A DNA stretch of 64,000 bases, taken from assembly GCF_017431965.1 (NCBI RefSeq), contig NZ_JAFRKB010000027.1, positions 30,100 to 94,099 on the forward strand, written 5' to 3'. The position numbers were made by a program, and so were the translations under genes. The notes beneath the pieces are model-generated. The model did no database searches, had not been told where the DNA came from, and saw only the letters and a list, made by a program, of their open reading frames with translations. Source of the DNA: Methanobrevibacter sp. Lineage in GTDB: Archaea > Methanobacteriota > Methanobacteria > Methanobacteriales > Methanobacteriaceae. This document shows positions 1 through 11,100 of the stretch, piece by piece. Within the stretch, counting starts at the first letter, position 1, and every line of letters starts with the position of its first letter.

Positions 1-632
1 AAGAGGATTATTCCAATATATTTGCCCCATCCAAGATTAGCAATGTTATCAATGATTTCCCTTAGGTCAAATGCCTTTTTAATGCTATCATATGCAATCA
101 TGTTGTTTAATGCCATGACCAGGAGGAAATATGCAATTATGAACAGTACCGCTGAGACTAGGAAAATGACCATCAGCATTGATGAATCGCCAACCAGCAC
201 TATTGCGCCTATCAATACAAGCATTGGAATAATATTGTAGGCAACTGTTACAATGAAATATTTTATTCCTTTGATAAACATTCCCAATATATCGCTAAAG
301 CCCGGAAGGTCTTCTTTTTTATCAATTGAGAATTTTACTATATTGTATTGATATCCGAATATGAACAGAGATATAATAAATCCGATAATAGCCAAACCGG
401 CTACAAGATAAATGTCGCCTGCAGGCAGTTGTGAAAACGGAACCTGTGACAGGGACCCTGTAGTATTTTCAACTATATGTATGGTTGTTCTGAAAATATC
501 AAATGACTTGGCACCGATGAATACGGATATCGCACTCATCAATGCAAACAGAACGCCGCATCCTAAAAGTTTTTTGATGTCGTTGAAAGGATATTTCAAC
601 CCTTCAACAACACAATCTGTTATGCTTGCCAT
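1..632 (-). CDS. DUF4013-type membrane protein, C-terminus cut by window edge
   Basis: Translating down from the ATG at 632 gives an open frame of about 210 residues that runs off the left edge. It begins MASITDCVVEGLKYPFNDIK and holds several hydrophobic segments with the sequence LPGFSDILGMFIKGIKYFIV, the same pattern (LPGFEDLIDMFVDGVKVVIV) seen in the next gene. I therefore call it a DUF4013-family integral membrane protein and a paralogue of its neighbour. AAGTGATTTC precedes the ATG as a plausible ribosome binding site, and only 9 bases separate it from the stop of the upstream gene, so the two are probably co-transcribed. Function of the family is unknown; transport or envelope roles are only guesses. 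Confidence 0.8.
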   Translation of the reverse strand, partial: MASITDCVVEGLKYPFNDIKKLLGCGVLFALMSAISVFIGAKSFDIFRTTIHIVENTTGSLSQVPFSQLPAGDIYLVAGLAIIGFIISLFIFGYQYNIVKFSIDKKEDLPGFSDILGMFIKGIKYFIVTVAYNIIPMLVLIGAIVLVGDSSMLMVIFLVSAVLFIIAYFLLVMALNNMIAYDSIKKAFDLREIIDNIANLGWGKYIGIIL

Positions 633-641
633 GAAATCACT

Positions 642-1373
642 TTATATCTGCATTGAATATAACAATCCGATGGATCTTGAATTGAATATGCTTAAGTATG
701 GCCCGACGATGAACAGGGTTATTGCTGAATTTATCAGCGCTCCCAAAATGAATATTCCGCTTGGGTCAACACCTAAAACTGCACCTGAAACTCCAAATAC
801 TGTAAATATTCCATAAACGATTGCAGTTACAACAAGTGATATGACTAAGGTAATTATGATTAATCCCAAGTATGTTGCAATGCAATTGAACCATCCGATT
901 TCGTCAATTACTTCCTTGATTTCCTTTATCGCAAATGCTTTTGAGAATGCCCCCTCGTTATATGCCATGTGACATATTCCCATTTGGTCCATCAGGCATG
1001 CCACTACAAAAAGGGCAAATGTTATCAAACATCCGACAATCATTAATGCGGATGACAAGATGCCTGTCAGTTGTCCTGCAACAATTGCAAATATCAAAAA
1101 CACGATTACAGGGACAAGCACGTAGGCTATTTGAACTATTACCACTTTGACCCCATCTACAAACATGTCTATCAAATCTTCAAAGCCAGGCAAAGGATCC
1201 CTTCCGTTGATTACCCCATGAACGGCTGTATTGATGACTCTGTAATTATATCCTGTAATTAAAAAAGCTGGAAGCAATAAAAAACTGAACAAACAGATTA
1301 CACCCAATATCACTAATGTCTTCCAGTCTTTTGCTGAATATTCCAATGAATCTTTGTATATGTCTAAAATCAT
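642..1373 (-). CDS. DUF4013 domain membrane protein
   Basis: A 243-residue protein with about six hydrophobic segments. Residues 18-40 form the first helix, followed by the family-like stretch around residues 58-80 (DPLPGFEDLIDMFVDGVK) and later helices near 80-100, 105-130, 170-195 and 205-235. The start is supported by TAGGAG 9 bases upstream of the ATG. It lies 12 bases after the stop of a small XRE regulator and 9 bases before a paralogue, so a three-gene operon (XRE, DUF4013, DUF4013) is likely. The family occurs widely in methanogens, where its function has not been established. Confidence 0.8.
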   Translation of the reverse strand: MILDIYKDSLEYSAKDWKTLVILGVICLFSFLLLPAFLITGYNYRVINTAVHGVINGRDPLPGFEDLIDMFVDGVKVVIVQIAYVLVPVIVFLIFAIVAGQLTGILSSALMIVGCLITFALFVVACLMDQMGICHMAYNEGAFSKAFAIKEIKEVIDEIGWFNCIATYLGLIIITLVISLVVTAIVYGIFTVFGVSGAVLGVDPSGIFILGALINSAITLFIVGPYLSIFNSRSIGLLYSMQI

Positions 1374-1385
1374 TTTTTCAAACTC

Positions 1386-1622
1386 CTAATAGTAATCATC
1401 GTCAAAGATGAAGATTTCTTCCATAATGAAATACTTTTCCCGATCACCTTTGAACATCATTTTGTTAAAGACTTGGGTTATCTCATAAGCTAAAAATAAA
1501 GATGGGTTATATCTACCATTTTCCAGCGCATTAATGGTTTGACGGGTAACGCCAACTTTATCCCCAAGTTCTTTCTGGCTCATCTTGAGCTCTTGTCTTA
1601 AATATTTAATCATGGTTCTCAT
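1386..1622 (-). CDS. XRE/Cro-type helix-turn-helix regulator
   Basis: A short DNA-binding protein of about 78 residues. The helix-turn-helix is clear in LRQELKMSQKELGDKVGVTR followed by QTINALENGRYNPSL, the usual layout of small archaeal XRE regulators that consist of little else. Upstream in-frame ATGs exist at 1673 and 1634, but a TATA-like CTTAAATACTT lies around 1664-1674, which would put transcription start after the 1673 ATG; GTGGGAT just upstream favours the ATG at 1622. It is first in an operon with two DUF4013 membrane proteins, so it probably regulates them, or is regulated with them. Confidence 0.8.
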   Translation of the reverse strand: MRTMIKYLRQELKMSQKELGDKVGVTRQTINALENGRYNPSLFLAYEITQVFNKMMFKGDREKYFIMEEIFIFDDDYY

Positions 1623-1905
1623 AGTATCCCACATAATAACGTTATCTTTTATGCAAAAGTATTTAAGTACCAAAGTAATTATGTTAAAAACTAATTACTT
1701 ATGTTAATGTTATATTACATAGTATTTAAACTTTATGGTTTTTAATAAAATAAATAATTTTACTTAAATTCAATAATAAATAATTATTAATAGTTTATTT
1801 TTATTATATAAATTAATTTAAAATTAGATTAAAATTTAATTAATTAATTATAGTTTAAATAAAAAAATATTGCTTATGAATGCTTTTTATATTATAAAAT
1901 TAAAA

Positions 1906-1921
1906 GCGAAATATTTATATA
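1906..1921 (+). promoter_or_regulatory. Orphan archaeal promoter (BRE plus TATA box)
   Basis: GCGAAA (BRE-like) directly precedes ATTTATATA, a strong match to the archaeal BRE/TATA arrangement. Start of transcription would be expected about 25 bases downstream, near 1945. No open reading frame of note follows on this strand; instead two inverted repeats follow (see 1945-2060). Confidence 0.5.
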
Positions 1922-1944
1922 TTAAGTAAAACATCTTTAACATA

Positions 1945-2060
1945 TGTAACATTTCTATAACAGATTTTCATGTTACACAACAATTTCCAGACAGAATTCA
2001 AAAATGAACCAAAACATCAACCCAATTTCCTCTTGAAAAATATAATTCTGTTTGGAAAAA
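1945..2060 (+). ncRNA. Candidate structured small RNA
   Basis: Two inverted repeats follow the orphan promoter. The first has arms TGTAACAT (1945-1952) and ATGTTACA (1970-1977), a perfect 8-base pair match with a 17-base loop. The second has arms CCAGACAGAATT (1987-1998) and AATTCTGTTTGG (2044-2055), 11 of 12 pairing as Watson-Crick, the other being a G-T pair, with a long unpaired loop containing TTTCCTC. AAAAAATTTTT follows. The expected transcription start (about 1945) coincides with the first arm. This is inference from structure; no known RNA family was recognised, and such repeats can arise by chance in AT-rich DNA. Confidence 0.35.
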
Positions 2061-2066
2061 ATTTTT

Positions 2067-2106
2067 AAAAAAAAAAGTTAAAGGAGAGAGTGAAATTCTC
2101 CTTTTT
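2067..2106 (-). terminator. Terminator of the giant adhesin gene
   Basis: Reading on the minus strand, AAAGGAGA and TCTCCTTT pair around an 8-to-9-base loop and are followed by a run of T (plus-strand A run 2067-2076). The same stem sequence closes the other three long adhesin genes of this window. Confidence 0.7.
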
Positions 2107-5100
2107 AGATTTTAACGATATTTATATTTGCGGTTGTTCCGCAATATTTAAAGTTTCCACCATATGAACTGCTTATGGAGTTTACAACCAAATCCAAATC
2201 GGCAACTGACAATCTGACTTGACCCAATTTATCTGTTTTTAAAGCAGTTTTTACACCGTTTATGTTAAATACTACTGTTGCTCCTTTAATGAGCTGGCCG
2301 GTTTCGTGGTTGATTAATGTAGCTACTGCCTCTTGGGTTTCATTGTCATAGGTATTGGAAAGTCTAGTTGCTATTTTTCCTTCAATAATTTTTATTGATG
2401 CTGTGGATTTGAGGTATTTGCTGTTTCCTCCATATGAAATGCTTGCACTTTGAATGTTAGGATCCGCATCACCGATTAATAATCTTGCTTGGCCTTGCTT
2501 ATCAGTCTTTATAGATGTTTTCACACCATTATAATTGAATACAACATTAGCGCCTTTAATGGCCTGACCTGTTTCACTGTTAATTAAAGTAGCAACCAAT
2601 TCTTTGGTGGAATTATCATAATAGAGTGAAATACTGGTTGTTATTTTACTTACAACAATATTCGCAGTTATAGAAGATGAATTATACTTGCTATTACCAT
2701 CATAAGAAACAGTAACAGGATAAGCACCTAAAGCCAGGTTGGAAATGGTCAACTTAGCCTGACCGGCAGAATCAGTTTTAACACTATATTTCTGGCCATC
2801 AACCTCAAATCTTACATTAGCACTCCTAATAGCCTGACCTGTTTCACTGTTAATTAAAGTAGCAGTCAATTCCTTAGCAGGATTATCATAATACACTGAA
2901 ATACCAGTTGCTATTTTACTTACAACAATATTTTCAGTTATAGAAGATGAAACATACTTGCTATTACCACCATAAGAAACAACAACTTCATAAGTGCCAA
3001 AATCTAAATCGGAAATGTTCAACTTAGCCTGACCATCAGAATCAGTTTTAACACTATATTTCTGACCATCAATCTCAAATCTTACATTAGCGCTCTTAAT
3101 AGCCTGACCTGTTTCACTGTTAATTAAAGTAGCAGTCAATTCCTTAGCCGGATTATCATAATCCACTGAAATACCGGTTGCTATCTTATTTACAACAATA
3201 TTCAGGGTTTTAGAAGATGAACTATACTTGCTATTACCACCATAAGAAACAACAACTGGATAAGTGCCAGAAGCTAAACCAGAAATGGTCAACATAGCCT
3301 GACCATCAGAATCAGTTTTAACACTGTATTTTTGGCCATCAACTGTAAATTTAACATTAGCGCTCTTGATAGGCTGACCTGAAGCCTCACTGGTTAAAGT
3401 AGCAACCAATGTAGCATCACTGCCATATCCAACAATGACATCTTCAGCGGCAATATCTGTTTTTAATTTAGCGATGAGGATATTTGAATAAGCAGGATCA
3501 ATAAGATAAGCTGGATTTACATTTACAACAGCAACATACTCACCGTCCTCTAAATCCACAACCCATCCGTCACCGCTCAAACAATAATAAGTTCCTACTA
3601 GATCATCATTTTTATAAACGCTAATTGAAGCATTGACATTTGCAATTGGGATTCCTTTTGAATTGGTTAAATTAACCATCAACTTATCACCGGAATTATA
3701 ATAAGATGTGAAATCAGAAACACTTAAAAGGGTAAGAATCTCAGTATTATAGACATCATCTCCATCTAAACCTGCAACATTATCCTGGAAGTAACACCAA
3801 TCAGCATAACCATAACAAATAGCACCGCCATAACTACCAGCGGAATTGCTGATAAAACTAGAGTTTTCTATAAGGCCATCATTTTGCATATAGATAGCAC
3901 CACCATAATTAGCAGAATTATCAGCAAAATCAGACAAAACAACATAACATTCTCCACCGGAATAAATGCCTCCACCATAATTATCAGCACAATTACTAGT
4001 AAAGTCACAAGAATTAACACTTAGATTTCCAAAACTAATAATAGCAGCACCGGATAGAGCAGAATTATCAACAAAATCAGAATCAACAACATAACATGAT
4101 TCAGATGAATAAATGCCTCCTCCAGACTTATCAGCACAATTACCAGTAAAGTCACAAGAATAAATTCTCATATCTCCCTCATTATCAATAGCACCACCCC
4201 AATTAGCAGAATTATCAGTGAAACTTGAATTTTCTACAATGCATTCAGATTTTGAATAAATAGCACCACCATCACTAGAAGCGGAATTATTGATAAAACT
4301 AGAGTCTTCTATAACACCCTCAGTTTGTAGATAGATAGCTCCACCCCAATTAGCAGAATTATCAGCAAAATCAGATTCAGCTACATAACATTCTCCACCG
4401 GAATAGATGCCCGCACCGGACCTATCAGCAGAATTATTAGTAAAATCACAAGAATAAACACTTAAATTTCCAAAATTATTGATTGCACCGCCATAATTAG
4501 CGGAATTATTATCAAAACTTGTATTTGCTATAACGCATTCAGATTTTGAATAGATAGCACCACCACTATCCGCCGAATTATCAGCAAAACTAGAGTTTTC
4601 AATAACACCATCAGTTTGTAAATAGATAGCACCACCATAAATAGCGGAATTATCAACAAAGTCAGATTCAGCTACATTACATTCTCCACCGGAATAGATG
4701 CCCGCACCACCTTTATCAGCAGAATTTTTAGCGAAATAAGATGAATAGACACTTATATTTCCTTCATTGTCAATAGCACCACCATAAATAGCGGAATTAT
4801 TAATAAAACTGGAATCGTAAACATCCATAATTCCATCATTCTCAATAGCACCGCCATACTTACTAGCAACATTATCCATAAATGTACAGTTTTCCACTAA
4901 ATTCGGATTATAAATAGCTCCACCAGTTTCAGCATGATTGCCCATGAATGTAGAATCATAATAGTTTGACTCAGCGAATTTTGTAACGGCCATCTCTGTT
5001 TCTGAAGAATCCTCTTTTATCATCTGCAGCGGAGTAGTATAAACGGCTCCGCCAGACTTGGAAGCAGAATTATTGATAAAGTTGGATCCGTAAACATTTA

Positions 5101-8100
5101 GATATTTGGTAATATAAAGAGCTCCACCGGAAGTTACAGCATGATTATCGATGAAATCGGAATTGTAAATGTTCAACTCATTATATGAAATAATTGCACC
5201 GCCACCTAAACCACTGCCATCAGGAGACTCTTTTCCTGTGACTGAATTGTTGATGAAATGTGAATCATGCACATTGACTTTATTATGGACATTTAAAGCT
5301 CCACCGGACTCATTTGCAGAATTATTTACAAAATTACAATTAATAAATTCATTTACCCGAGCATTGGAAAATACTGCACCGCCGGAGTTGGCGCAATTAT
5401 CTACGAAATTACAGTCAGTGAAATAATTGGATGAAACACTGGAAAATACTGCACCGCCATTATAATTCGCCGCATTATCAGTGAAATTAGTAGATGAAAC
5501 CAAAACATTTCCAGCACCGACCATATAAATTGCTGCCCCATGTACATCAGCAGAGTTATTTTCAAAGCAGGAATTTTCAATATGGCTAGTTTCAGTACTC
5601 ATCAAATATAATCCTCCACCCATATTAGCGGAATCATTGATAAACTTACAATTGTTTAAGTTTATATCGAATAATGAATAGATTGCTCCTCCAGATTGGG
5701 TTGCTGAAGAATTGATAAAGATACAGTTGTTTAAAGTGACATTGCGTCCGGCAATATATATTCCACCACCATTGACGGAAGAGGTATTGACAAATACAAT
5801 ATCATTTAAAACGACATTATTGGAAGAGATATATAAAGCTGTGGCCTTGTTCAATCCATCAAGAACATGTCCGTTACCGTTAATGGTTAACTGCTTATCA
5901 ATACGGACACCATAATCACCATCATCCACATACTCATCATAAACATAATCATGGTTCAAGGAGATTACGGATTTGTCTGGCGCACTGTTAACAATATCTT
6001 GGATAGCATTAAATGAATATGACTCCTTAGTGGCATCAACAATGAAATTTAATTTAACAATATTGGATTCGTATAAATTATCCTTATACTGTGCAGATAA
6101 AGTGTGGATTCCGTCATCCAAATTAAGGTTTAGACAAGCCACACCATTTTTAATTTGAGCATAATAAGTTTTATCGTCAACAATGAACTTCAACAAACAA
6201 TAATTGATGGAACTTATATCCTCGAAATCATCAAAACTGACTTTAATATTGAAATTCTTAGTATTAATTGTTTTAACATCATTTGTGCTAATCCTTATTC
6301 TTTTTGGATTGATGTTTTGAGTGAAAGCTTTTATACAGGCCACATGGCAACTGTCAACATAATCATGCAAATCATACCATGTTTCACCATCCAAACTTAC
6401 AAAAGAAACATTATCATTAAATGTCTTTTTGGTAATTTCCTCAGCATAACAAAGAGGAATGCAACTGTAACCTTTAGCATTGTGATTATGAACTGCAATG
6501 CTGAATTTATCATCCTTATTTAGCTGTATGAAGTTATTGAACCTAATTGTATAATATCCTGCAGCGGAAGTTCCGTTTTGAGCGAAAACAAACTCGTCAT
6601 TAACATAAACACTTACGGTATAATCTGTTTGTGTATCAAAATAAGTTGAAAACGCAGACAATAGACTATCATCTTCAGCTACAAATGTATTTTTGAAATA
6701 GATTGAACCAGGATAATGGTAAAACTGACTTACGCCTGCAAAATCATACTGATAGACTTTAGCATAAGGATTTGCATCACTGAAAACGAAAGTGTAGGCA
6801 TGCATGCCCGGATCAATCTGTTCTGATATTTTCTGATTATAGGACAGATATCCGAAACCGTTGTTTTCCCAATCTTCACCAAAACTGTTTTTAAATATCC
6901 AGGCACCATTTGCCTTATTGCCTATGGAGTCATATCCAACGTAATCATCATCCCATCCCACAAGGGAAACTGCGTGATAATCCTTGCCCCATTTAAAGAT
7001 TACTGAAACAGCACCATAATCCATAATTGCAATTTTGTACAAGTCATTGTCGCTGCTGTCTGAACGGGCTGGCAGAAACTTAATGTTTTGAATATGGAAC
7101 ATCGGATTTTCCAGAACGGATATTGTTGAATAATCATCATAGCTTTCTGTAGACTCGTCAATCGGACCCAGCCAGCTTGTCAGATAACTCATCATCATGG
7201 AGTCATATCCACCAAAGTTGGTTTCGATTTTTATACCATAAACGGAGTACGCAGCCATCAGGTTTTTAGCGTTTTCTTCTGAAAAGTCATAAGTGACTCC
7301 TGTTGCCTTTTTAATACATGTTTCTAGAGTTGCAAGACCAGCAAAAGCCCAACAGTTACCACCATTCTTTTGATCCTTAACAGAACTAACAAAACCATAA
7401 TCATTAGAATCGTAATATGCCGGCAATGTCCTGACATCAGAGGAGTTGGAAGATGAATCATTGATTAATGTAACCGGCGAGAAGGAATTATCCTCATAAA
7501 GGTTATCGGATTTGATACTAAAGTCTACTGCATAGGATTCTATAAGATTGTTATCAGACAAATCTATACTATAAGTTTTAATGATATTATACCCATCAAA
7601 GAGACTTTCTCTTGAACCGGAATATACATTAGTGTCATCTTTTCTATCAAAAAATACTCCACTGTTGAAATCTTCCAACAAATAAAGATTCAAGACAGGA
7701 TTGTCAAACTCCTCACTAAAGCTAACTTTAGCAGAAACGTTACGAATCACATTACCAGTAGCAATTGAAGAAATATTTGAAGCATCATCATTATCATAAA
7801 TCACAATACTGACCAAACCATCATCCACCTCAAAAATAGGGTATGGCAAATACAACTTCGGATTCTCTTCAGAAGACAGTTGATAATACAAAGGATTACT
7901 TATTAAGTAATAATTCTCATCATCTAAAGTTGCCTTAAACTCAGCAAAAAGATGATAATTATTACCAAATGAATTAAAATAAGAACCCAAACTTTCTTTC
8001 TTTCCATCGAAAAATATTACTGCTCCTTCTTGAGCAAAAGAATCACCAAAATCATTGGAATATAAACTAATATTATTTGTAATCCTGGTATATATGGCCC

Positions 8101-11100
8101 CTCCGATTAAAGCGTGACTTAGATTGAACCTATTTTTGAAAAAGTTTAGAGTGCCATAAATATCATAGATTACTCCTCCATAATAGTTTGCGAAATTATC
8201 ACTATAATTGGAGTTATATGAATCTAAGATTGAATTTATATTACAGATGGCACCACCAAATTCAGCATCATTGCCATCAAAAATTGAATTGAAAATGCTT
8301 AATTTACCTTTTGAATTATAAACAGCCCCGCCACCATCGGTTAAAGATAAAGAATTGTCAAAATTGCTTTCTTCAATAGAGATATATGAATTTAATGAAG
8401 CGATGCATCCTCCAAAACTGAAAGATACTGAACCGTTAAAATTAGATTGGTGCATATAAATATCACAATTTTCACAATAGATTGAACCGCCATAATAAGA
8501 AGTATAATCATCATACCTGCCTACATTGGAATCCCCAACACTGGAAATGGTAAATGGAGTAAATTGAGAATCATGGATATTTAAATTAGAGTTAACAGAA
8601 TATATTGCACCACCTTTGTAAGTAGCGGAATAATACATAAACACAGTATTTGAAATGGAAATATCTGAATTTATAGCAGCAATAACCCCTCCGTTGAAAG
8701 CATCATAGACCTCATCAAACCAACATCCGTCTAAAATTAAGGTAGATCTAACATTGTTTGGAGCATCACAAACAATCACTCCACCATAAGAGCTGTCAAA
8801 TAGGCCGGAACCTGATTCGATTTTTGGAAGATTTTTCAAATCAAATACATCATTACCTTCAAAATAGGAATCCTTTGCAAGTAATGTAGCATGATTGAGA
8901 ATATTTATATTATTCAATTGTAGGTTATTTAACTCCAGATATGAGTTTTCCTTGATTATAAAATCATACTGATTGGACACTCTAGAGTTAATAACAGCAT
9001 CAGAAGTTTTACCTATTAATTTTGCTCCGTCAATTATACAGGTAGTGTTTAAATCATATGTTCCCTTTGCAAAGTAAGCAGTGACTCCAGGAGTGATCCT
9101 GCTAGGGTATAAATATTTGTATGGATTGTTTTCAGATCCGTCTCCGTCCTGTTGGGCGGATGCATCAAAGTAAATAATATTGTTATCATATAAAGAGTCT
9201 GGAATTATGGTATTGTATGTATCGTTTCCATGACCTCCTGCTTTATTGTCTTTGAAAATGCAGTTGGTTGCGGATTCGCCATACATTGCTCCACCGTTTT
9301 CTGTTGCTTCATTATCCTTGAAGTAACTATCTTTAGCTTTAACCTGGTATGTGGCACCACCATTTCTGGCAGTGTTATTTATAAACCTGCATTCATTTGC
9401 AGTATCATCAATACCATATATTGCACCGCCGAAATCAGCAAAGTTTTCAATGAAACTGCAATTTTCAGTGCTAATTCCATCATATATTGCTCCGCCATAA
9501 TCAGCATAGTTTTCAGTGAAACTACAATCAATAGAAGTACTGGCATATGATGCACCACCAAAAATTGCGTAATTTCCTGTGAAAATGCAATTTTTAGCTG
9601 AACCCTCTTTCATTGCACCACCGTAATCCGCATAGTTTTCCGTGAAATTACAATTCACACAATTGACACCATAGACTGCACCTGCTTCCCATAATGCTGA
9701 GTTTCCAGTGAAATTACAATTCCTAATAGTGCCACTGATTACAGAATCTACAGCACCTCCAACGTTAGCAGAATTTTCAACGAAAGTACATTCAATGATA
9801 AAGTTCATAAAATTTGAAATTGCCCCACCTCTGTATGCTGAATTTCTTGTAAAAATACAATTACTAAAAGAACCATGAACTGCAGCACCACCACTATAAC
9901 TCGCTGAATTTTCAGTGAAACTAGAATTCACAACAGAATTAGACTTGTAACTAGAGCCATACATAGCCCCACCAGAATAAGCAGAATTGTTAACAAAACT
10001 ACAATTTACAATAGAACTATAGTCATAACGGGAATGATAGATAGCACCACCTGAATCAATTGCAGAATTGTCAATGAAAATAGAATTCACAGCAATATAA
10101 CTAGACCTAGAACTGGAATCATATATAGCACCCCCATTCCTAGCAGAATTATTAATAAAAGTACAATTATTAGCGTGACCATATTTCATTGCACCACCAC
10201 TCTCTGCAGAATTATTAATAAAACTAGAATTTACAGCAGAACCACCATAAACAGCACCCGCGGTACTTGCAGAATTATTAATAAAAACACAATTCAAAAT
10301 AGAATTAATACTATCAATAGCACCACCCCACTCAGCAGAATTATTAATAAAAATACAATTCACAGCAGAATCACCATAATACATAGCACCACCATAACGA
10401 GCCGAATTATTAATGAAAGTACAATAAACAGCAGAATCGCCCTCAAAAGCACCACATACATTAGAAGCAGAATTATTAATGAAAGTACAATTAAAAGCAG
10501 AATCACCACCTTCTACAGCACCCCCATTCATTGCAGAGTTATTAATAAAAATACAATTACTAGCAGAATCACCAAACATAGCACCACCCCACTCAGCAGA
10601 ATTATTAATGAAAGTACAGTTCACAGCATCACCACCATAATCCATAGCACCACCAGAATCACTTGCAGAATTATTAATAAAAATACAATTCACAACAGAC
10701 CTAGATTTCTGCCAATACCCAGTGATAGCACCACCACTTCCTGCAGAATTATTAACAAAACTGCAATTCAAAACATTAAAGTCCTCATATGAACAAATTG
10801 CACCACCATCGTATGCAGAATTACTGATGAAAATACAATTGATAACACTCACAAAATCATATACAGCACCACCATCAGTAGCAGAATTATTAATAAAAGT
10901 ACAATTCAAAGCAGATCCTCCATTAATTGCACCACCATATCGATTTTTACCATTCACAAAAACAATATCCATAAAAGCAACTTTATTATTAGCATTAAAA
11001 ATACCCGCAGTATTATCACCATCAATAGTAAAACCATTACCATGAATTGTCACAACACGGCTAATACGAATACCATATTTAAAACTATAATCTGTACTTA

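Noticed and set aside
412..1262. Plus-strand open frames opposite the DUF4013 genes
   Set aside because: They shadow membrane-protein genes and have no domain or translation signal.
6155..6523. Plus-strand open frame of 122 codons opposite the protease region of the giant adhesin
   Set aside because: Antisense to the lectin-like part of the adhesin, without promoter or ribosome binding site and with no recognised domain.
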